From NCBI GenBank assembly GCA_947254465.1, contig CAMYEU010000039.1, forward strand, positions 1 to 10,975: 10,975 bases of DNA, read 5' to 3'. The translations under genes were made by a program, and so were the position numbers. Positions 6,823 through 10,975 of this stretch are shown in pieces. How positions within the stretch are numbered: the stretch's first letter is position 1; each line of letters opens with the position of its first letter. The stretch comes from an uncultured Gemella sp. (GTDB taxonomy: Bacteria; Bacillota; Bacilli; Staphylococcales; Gemellaceae). The notes beneath the pieces are model-generated. The model did not search any database. It was not told where the DNA came from and was given only the letters and a program-made list of their open reading frames with translations.

Positions 6823-7231
6823 TTACCTATCCAAAAGTTTTTTCAGTTTCTCTAAAATCTTATTTCTTAATCTACTAATTTTCATTGGATTCGTGTTTCT
6901 TTGTTTTGCAACTTCTATGAGAGTTTTATCATCAAAATATAGTAATTTGATTAGGTTTCTTTCTTCCTCATTTAAATTGTTTAATGCACGATGCAGATCT
7001 TCTATTAGCATTTTAGTTTCAATAATCTTTTCAACATCAACACTCTTATCCGCAATATCTACAACACTTGTATTAAAGTCTCCAAAATGAAATACACCAT
7101 GCTTTATATCCAGTCGCTTCAAATGAGCTTCATGATTAATCTCTTTTTTAATATGCTCTATACACTTCATCAGGTACATATATTTTTTTACCCTTAACAT
7201 AAATGTATTTTTCTTTATCATTATCTGACAT
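6823..7231 (-). pseudogene. Sigma-70 region-4-like regulator, split by a frameshift
   Basis: The start is the ATG at 7229-7231, preceded by AGGAGG at 8 bases. It reads MSDNDKEKYIYVKGKKIYVP through DEVYRAY, then hits TAA (7148-7150). Shifting by one base at that TAA continues in the longer frame as KKEINHEAHLKRLD... to 6823, giving a natural protein of about 135 aa. The last 54 residues (LNNLNEEERNLIKLLYF...VAKQRNTNPMKISRLRNKIL) form a sigma-70 region-4 helix-turn-helix. Small proteins of this type, like the sigma-like ORF of Tn916, occur as element regulators. The fault looks like one extra T (or A) next to a six-A run. It may be a real mutation, an assembly error or, less likely, programmed +1 frameshifting. 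The open frame from 7275 carries an artificial N-terminus upstream of KKEINHE and should not be used. Confidence 0.8.
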
Positions 7232-7304
7232 ACTTTGGTCCTCCTTTTTTTACTCGTTTTTCGATTTTTGAGCATAAAAAAGGAGGACTACGGCATTTAG
7301 GCAT
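7221..7304 (-). CDS. Possible 27-aa ORF overlapping the sigma-like start
   Basis: ATG (7302-7304) opens a 27-codon frame, MPKCRSPPFLCSKIEKRVKK and seven more residues. It runs through the terminator 3' arm and the ribosome site of the sigma-like gene and stops 11 bases inside that gene. AGAGG, 7 bases before its ATG, is the terminator 5' arm. It could be a coupling ORF, or chance in a regulatory RNA. Evidence is positional only. Confidence 0.25.
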   Translation of the reverse strand: MPKCRSPPFLCSKIEKRVKKGGPKYVR

Positions 7305-7316
7305 GTCGAGTCCTCT
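7238..7316 (-). promoter_or_regulatory. Leader RNA with terminator and alternative ribosome-site hairpin
   Basis: Three segments of the minus-strand transcript can pair in two exclusive ways. Arm 1 (7309-7315) and arm 2 (7283-7289) form GAGGACT/AGTCCTC, a stem followed by C and six T, which is an intrinsic terminator. Arm 2 plus its T-tract (7276-7288, GTCCTCCTTTTTT) is also a perfect 13-base complement of arm 3 (7238-7250, AAAAAAGGAGGAC), the ribosome site of the sigma-like gene. So the leader either terminates, or reads through and can hide the ribosome site. This is the architecture of an attenuator. The controlling signal is unknown, and a peptide ORF lies upstream at 7360-7434. Confidence 0.6.
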
Positions 7317-7359
7317 GAAAAATAGGAGTTTTAAAACTAAAAACTGTTTTCTGTTAAAC

Positions 7360-7434
7360 CTAAAAAGTTAACATAAACATGATATTAAAATAGATAGGCA
7401 TTCTTATCGTGGTTTTATTTATAGTTTTCTTCAT
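7360..7434 (-). CDS. Putative 24-aa leader peptide
   Basis: A 24-codon frame begins MKKTINKTTIRMPIYFNIMF and ends MLTF before TAG. GGAGG lies 11 bases before the ATG, slightly long but otherwise strong. A possible extended -10 (TGATATATA, 7461-7469) lies just upstream. The stop is about 44 bases before the terminator 5' arm, so a stalled ribosome would not cover that arm directly; an intermediate structure would be needed. The position suggests a regulatory peptide for the downstream attenuator. The alternative is a small protein in its own right. Confidence 0.45.
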   Translation of the reverse strand: MKKTINKTTIRMPIYFNIMFMLTF

Positions 7435-7490
7435 TGATATATCTACCTCCATCACATTTATATATATCACTAAAAGTAGATATATTTGTA

Positions 7491-7899
7491 TTAATTCTGC
7501 CTCATATCTAAAAATTCTATAGAAAGTGTTAATATCTCTAGATTCTCATAAAATTTATTTCCTTCCAAGCATATGAACTTATCCAAGTTTTTCTTGTTAA
7601 AATAATCTATAAATTTTAGTTTTATTTGTTTATTCAATTTTGATTGGCTTTGGATTCAACTAAAAATAAGACTAAATCTTTCAAAAATCAATTCAGATAA
7701 AATATCATTCTTGTTTTTTTATAGTTATACAAGCATCCTGTGCTTATTCCCGCTGGTTTATATGTCTTTCCTTGTTATCTATTCAAAACATTTAGAAATA
7801 AATACTTCTACACTAGTTTCTTGTATTTGTAATTTTCTTTTATTAGCAGGTAATCTTTCAATTATCGAATTTTCTTTACTGATATATTATTTTTCCCAT
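7491..7899 (-). pseudogene. Decayed TetR-family transcriptional regulator
   Basis: Pieced together over several frames, the minus strand reads SIIERLPANKRKLQIQETSV, EVFISKCFE, KDI, PAGISTGCLYNY, KNKNDILSELIFERF, and a C-terminal part ending FICLEGNKFYENLEILTLSI and so on to TAA at 7491. This is the TetR N-terminal helix-turn-helix (EVF..KGFE..T.KDI..AGIST..LYNY.K.K.DIL) in order and spacing. It is broken by TAG at 7779-7781, TAA at 7758-7760, a shift just after it, a shift in the seven-A run at 7714-7720, and TGA at 7656-7658. It begins about 25 bases after the MATE stop. It was presumably the local regulator of the efflux genes. Several lesions make sequencing error an unlikely sole cause. 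No intact gene lies in 7453-7923. Confidence 0.75.
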
Positions 7900-7923
7900 A
7901 AAAATATTATAAAAATCAAATCT

Positions 7924-9267
7924 TTAATTATTTAAATTCATATTTGAAATAGCCTTTGCTTGCATTGCTAAACCTACCATTATCATAGTAAAATCTACAA
8001 CTGGTTCTGTCCACCAAACAGCCCCTGCTCCAAATACTCTTGGAAATATAAGTAAGGCTGGAGCAAGTAGTATTAGCTGTCTTAACATTACAATCATTCC
8101 AGCTTTTTTTCCATCCCCTATCGCTTGGAAAAAAGTTATTGTCATAATCATAATTCCATAAAGAATAAATACTGAATAGAACATTCTGAAATTATTAACT
8201 CCGCTTGAAATTATATCCTGACTTACTTTAAATAAACCAAGTAACTGTTTTGAAAATACTTGTGCTGGTAACCAAAAAATTGCTGCAAGTACTGTTCCTC
8301 CTATAGAAAATATCTTCATAGTTTCCTTTACTCTATCGTATTGTTTTGCTCCAAAGTTTGTACCAATAATCGGCTGTAACCCCTGACTCATTCCCCAAAT
8401 TGGTATAAATGAAAACCCATAAAATCTCAAAGTTGCTGACATTAATATTGCATTTGGATCTCCTCCGTATTTAAAAGCTTGTCTATAAAGCAATGTTTGC
8501 TGAACCATGAAAAATACTTGCATAATCATAGCTGATACTCCTACTCCAAACATTTCCTTTGATATATCTTTTTCTTTTTTTATTTTCCCTATTTTTACAT
8601 TTTCACTTTTATTTTTAAAATAATAAAGAGTAATAATAGCTTGAATTATTTGTGCTGTTACAGTTGCTATAGCTGCTCCCTCAATGGCATAATCACCCAT
8701 TAATTTCATTAGTATTGGATCAAGAGCTATATTGATAAAGGCACCAAGTCCCATAATAGTCATTGCTCTTTTCATAAGCCCTTCACCACGCATAACCATA
8801 TTGGCTGACTGGGTAAAGTTTACAAAAATTGAGCCTAGAAATATTATTCTTAAATATCTTATACCTAATGCCTTTATTTCTCCTGTTGCTCCAATTAAAT
8901 CTAAAAAATATGGTCCTAGAAGTATTCCTCCTATTGTTATAATCGTTGAAAAAAAGATAACCCAATAGATAAGATTTCCCATAAGTTTGTCTATAGTATC
9001 TTTATCACCTTTTCCCATGGCTCTTGATAAAATCGATGCCGAACCTATCCCTATAAGCGTTGCAATCCCATTATTAAAAAATGTAAGTGGCATGGCTATT
9101 GAACAAGCTGCCATGGCATTTTCCCCTATTATCTGTCCTGCAAATATTCCATCCATAAGTGGATATAGGCCTATAACTACCATCCCAATTACTGCTGGTA
9201 TAGATAATTGAAACATTAAAGACAATGGCTTCTTGGTCAACAACTGTTCTTTCATGTTTTGTTTCAT
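7924..9267 (-). CDS. MATE family multidrug efflux transporter (447 aa)
   Basis: Integral membrane cation-coupled drug antiporter of the MATE family, closest in style to MepA-type proteins. The sequence is about 447 residues with roughly twelve hydrophobic segments in two repeated halves. Recognisable parts are LSIPAVIGMVVIGLYPLMDG near the N-terminus, MRGEGLMKRAM...NIALDPILM at about 158-186, and SQGLQPIIGTNFGAKQYDRV at about 294-308 in the second half. ATG at 9265-9267 is chosen over the TTG at 9280-9282 because GAGGGG lies 8 bases upstream of the ATG. It begins 11 bases after the stop of the ABC exporter, so the two are one transcription unit. Substrates cannot be read from sequence. The TetR-type gene that may once have controlled this unit follows it and is broken. 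Confidence 0.93.
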   Translation of the reverse strand: MKQNMKEQLLTKKPLSLMFQLSIPAVIGMVVIGLYPLMDGIFAGQIIGENAMAACSIAMPLTFFNNGIATLIGIGSASILSRAMGKGDKDTIDKLMGNLIYWVIFFSTIITIGGILLGPYFLDLIGATGEIKALGIRYLRIIFLGSIFVNFTQSANMVMRGEGLMKRAMTIMGLGAFINIALDPILMKLMGDYAIEGAAIATVTAQIIQAIITLYYFKNKSENVKIGKIKKEKDISKEMFGVGVSAMIMQVFFMVQQTLLYRQAFKYGGDPNAILMSATLRFYGFSFIPIWGMSQGLQPIIGTNFGAKQYDRVKETMKIFSIGGTVLAAIFWLPAQVFSKQLLGLFKVSQDIISSGVNNFRMFYSVFILYGIMIMTITFFQAIGDGKKAGMIVMLRQLILLAPALLIFPRVFGAGAVWWTEPVVDFTMIMVGLAMQAKAISNMNLNN

Positions 9268-9278
9268 TTTTAATCCCC

Positions 9279-10928
9279 TCAATATATAAATTCTTCTGCT
9301 AATTTCGTTTTTTCTAATAAATTGTTATACAATTTTGATTCTTCTATCAGTTCTTTGTGATTGCCTTGGCTTTCCACATGTCCATTTTCTATGACTATGA
9401 TTTTATCTACATTTTCAATAGATTTTAATCTATGGGAAATAATAATAACTGTTTTATCCTTTATTAATTTATTCAAACTTTCTTGAATTTTCTTTTCATT
9501 GTCCACATCAAGGCTTGCTGATATTTCATCTAATATAAGAATTGGTGCATCCTTTAAAAAAGCTCTTGCAATAGAAAGCCTTTGTCTTTCACCACCAGAA
9601 AGCTCTGACCCATTTTCCCCTATAACTGTATCTAATCCATTAGGAAGTTTATTAATAAAATCCATACAATTTGCAAGGGTAGCTGCCTTGATAACTTCTT
9701 CATCGCTGGCATCTTTTTTACCTATACGAATATTTTCTAATATAGATGAGTTAAATAAAGTAACATCTTGAAAAACAATAGATATTTTCTTAAATAAAGA
9801 ATCTGTGGAAATGTTTTTTATATCCTTTCCATCTATTAAAATTTGACCTTTATCATAATCATATAATCTTGATATTAATCTTAATATACTTGTCTTTCCA
9901 GAGCCAGAAGCTCCAACTAGAGCCGTTACCTCTCCCTGTTTCGCAGTAAAGCTAATGTCCTTTAAAACCTGATTATCATCATAGGAAAAAGCTACATTTT
10001 TAAAGACTATATCAAACATATTCAGTTCTACATCTTTACCCTCTTGAATTTTTGTTTCCTTAATCTCCCTAATCCTTTCAACACTTGGATCTATAGAGAA
10101 CACTTCTAATAATCCTTCTTTTGATAAATCGAAAATATCTTTTATCTTTATGGCAGCCATTAAATAACCTAAGAGATATAAAATGTCAATCTCCCCAGAT
10201 AGAATAAGGCTAATACCAACATAACTAACTACTGCTATACTTACGAAAGAAAACATAGTAGATAAACCTAATGTTATAATAGAACTCTCTTCCACTTTTA
10301 AATGTATTTTTTCACTTTCATCCATCTGTTTATAAAGTGATGTCTTCACTTCATCAGATAAGTTGAAACTATTTATTTCTTGTTGAAGTTCAATAGTTTC
10401 TTGGAATTTTTCTGAGTTTTCTCTAAGTACCTTGTGATATTTCTTGTTTCCTTTTACCTGCGACTTTTTAGCAATAGGTATTAGTATAAAACTTAAAATA
10501 GTTGGGATCATTACTGCTAGCCCCATCTTAAAATTGCCTATCATTAACATAATTCCAATTAGTGGGAAAAATAAAACCATTCCTCCTACTTTAGGTATTG
10601 AATGACTCATAGCGTGTTCTACTTTTTCCACATCTGCCATAATCGTTTGAGATATATCTGATAAATTATGTCTTGAAAAGTAGGATAGGGGAAGTTTTGA
10701 TAGAGTTTCAGCAATATCTATTCTTAAATTAGCACTCTCTTCATAAGTTGTAGTATAAAGATTATCATATTCTTTGGATAACAAAACATACATTATTACT
10801 AATGTAACAACAGAAACTCCAAAATATAAATAAGGGCTTTTAACATTTTTCAAAAGAAGCTCATCTGTTAACATCATTAAAATAAAGGCAGGAACCATAT
10901 TAATACAGTAAACCAAGAAACTCGATAT
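9279..10928 (-). CDS. ABC exporter, fused membrane and ATPase domains (5'-truncated)
   Basis: Genuine sequence encodes 549 residues from ISSFLVYCINMVPAF onward; about 20-30 N-terminal residues are missing at the contig end. An ABC exporter membrane domain (about 1-270, several hydrophobic segments) is followed by the nucleotide-binding domain: Walker A GASGSGKT (339-346), Q-loop FQD with Gln387, signature LSGGERQR (443-450), Walker B ILILDE (463-468) and the switch His499 in ISHR. All ATPase motifs are intact. Such half-transporters usually pair with a second one, which may lie upstream beyond the contig. The 11-base gap to the MATE gene suggests a shared efflux operon. An apparent ATG start at 10962-10964 is artificial, because the 12 codons MSRGLGDVYKRQ are translated sequencing adapter. 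Confidence 0.93.
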   Translation of the reverse strand: MSSFLVYCINMVPAFILMMLTDELLLKNVKSPYLYFGVSVVTLVIMYVLLSKEYDNLYTTTYEESANLRIDIAETLSKLPLSYFSRHNLSDISQTIMADVEKVEHAMSHSIPKVGGMVLFFPLIGIMLMIGNFKMGLAVMIPTILSFILIPIAKKSQVKGNKKYHKVLRENSEKFQETIELQQEINSFNLSDEVKTSLYKQMDESEKIHLKVEESSIITLGLSTMFSFVSIAVVSYVGISLILSGEIDILYLLGYLMAAIKIKDIFDLSKEGLLEVFSIDPSVERIREIKETKIQEGKDVELNMFDIVFKNVAFSYDDNQVLKDISFTAKQGEVTALVGASGSGKTSILRLISRLYDYDKGQILIDGKDIKNISTDSLFKKISIVFQDVTLFNSSILENIRIGKKDASDEEVIKAATLANCMDFINKLPNGLDTVIGENGSELSGGERQRLSIARAFLKDAPILILDEISASLDVDNEKKIQESLNKLIKDKTVIIISHRLKSIENVDKIIVIENGHVESQGNHKELIEESKLYNNLLEKTKLAEEFIY

Positions 10929-10975
10929 CTGTCTCTTATACACATCTCCGAGCCCACGAGACATCTCAGGATCTC
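10929..10975. other. Sequencing adapter (Nextera mosaic end, index, start of P7)
   Basis: Position 10929 begins CTGTCTCTTATACACATCT, the 19-base Tn5 mosaic end of the Nextera library system. The read-2 adapter segment CCGAGCCCACGAGAC follows (10948-10962), then an 8-base index ATCTCAGG (10963-10970), then ATCTC (10971-10975), the first bases of the P7 segment. Adapter read-through was left on the contig end. It is not part of the organism's DNA and should be trimmed. Confidence 0.98.

Noticed and set aside
7232..7275. N-terminal start of the sigma-like frame at 7275 (MLKNRKTSKKRR...)
   Set aside because: No ribosome site; the stretch lies in the leader RNA, and the well-signalled ATG at 7231 in another frame gives the family-like N-terminus.
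7711..7935. Plus-strand 74-codon frame over the TetR remnant
   Set aside because: No ribosome site or family likeness; the opposite strand clearly carries TetR motifs.
8732..9211. Reading frames opposite the MATE gene
   Set aside because: They are shadows of the MATE coding sequence without ribosome sites or recognisable motifs.
1..10928. CRISPR arrays, tRNA or rRNA genes
   Set aside because: No regularly spaced repeats, cloverleaf or rRNA sequence was seen. A short stretch near 6660-6685 resembles rRNA spacer box sequence but is far too short.
10929..10964. ATG at 10962-10964 as the real start of the ABC exporter
   Set aside because: The first 12 codons are adapter sequence; the true start lies beyond the contig.

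Overview
The window is AT-rich DNA (by eye about 70% A+T) with strong AGGAGG-type ribosome sites, sigma-A-type promoters and short coupled gene overlaps. This points to a low-GC Gram-positive anaerobe of the Clostridia/Tissierellia type. All real genes lie on the minus strand, so the window reads functionally from right to left. It looks like one end of an integrative element plus its insertion junction.

Right part (about 7490-10928): a truncated ABC exporter is followed by a MATE multidrug transporter and then a decayed TetR-type regulator that is clearly recognisable but broken by stops and frameshifts. This looks like an efflux cargo module that lost its local repressor. The last 47 bases (10929-10975) are not biological. 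They are a Nextera transposase adapter running into an index, and the first 12 codons of the longest exporter reading frame are translated adapter.

Middle part (about 6100-7450): a small sigma-70 region-4-like gene is split by a single-base frameshift. Ahead of it is an elaborate leader: a 24-codon peptide ORF, a rho-independent terminator, and a 13-base perfect complementarity between the terminator 3' arm and the ribosome site of the sigma-like gene. A strong terminator closes this gene. Next come a GC-rich island with short overlapping ORFs and a 55-aa TnpW-like protein. A sigma-A promoter follows whose -35 box is embedded in a perfect 10-bp inverted repeat.

Left part (1-6087): three different large serine recombinases form a tight operon, with 8-base stop/start overlaps at both junctions once the second start is corrected. 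Each keeps the catalytic serine, a zinc-ribbon cysteine set and a C-terminal coiled coil. A KilA-N-domain gene with its own promoter follows. At about position 58 the sequence changes abruptly into the P-loop codons of an ECF/CbiO-type ABC ATPase whose upstream half is absent, so the element appears to have inserted into the Walker A coding sequence. The opposite end of the element is not in the window.

Most attention is merited by the leader RNA ahead of the sigma-like gene, the inverted repeat over the recombinase promoter, the P-loop insertion site with a possible junction-spanning promoter, and the short-ORF cascade ahead of the TnpW-like gene.
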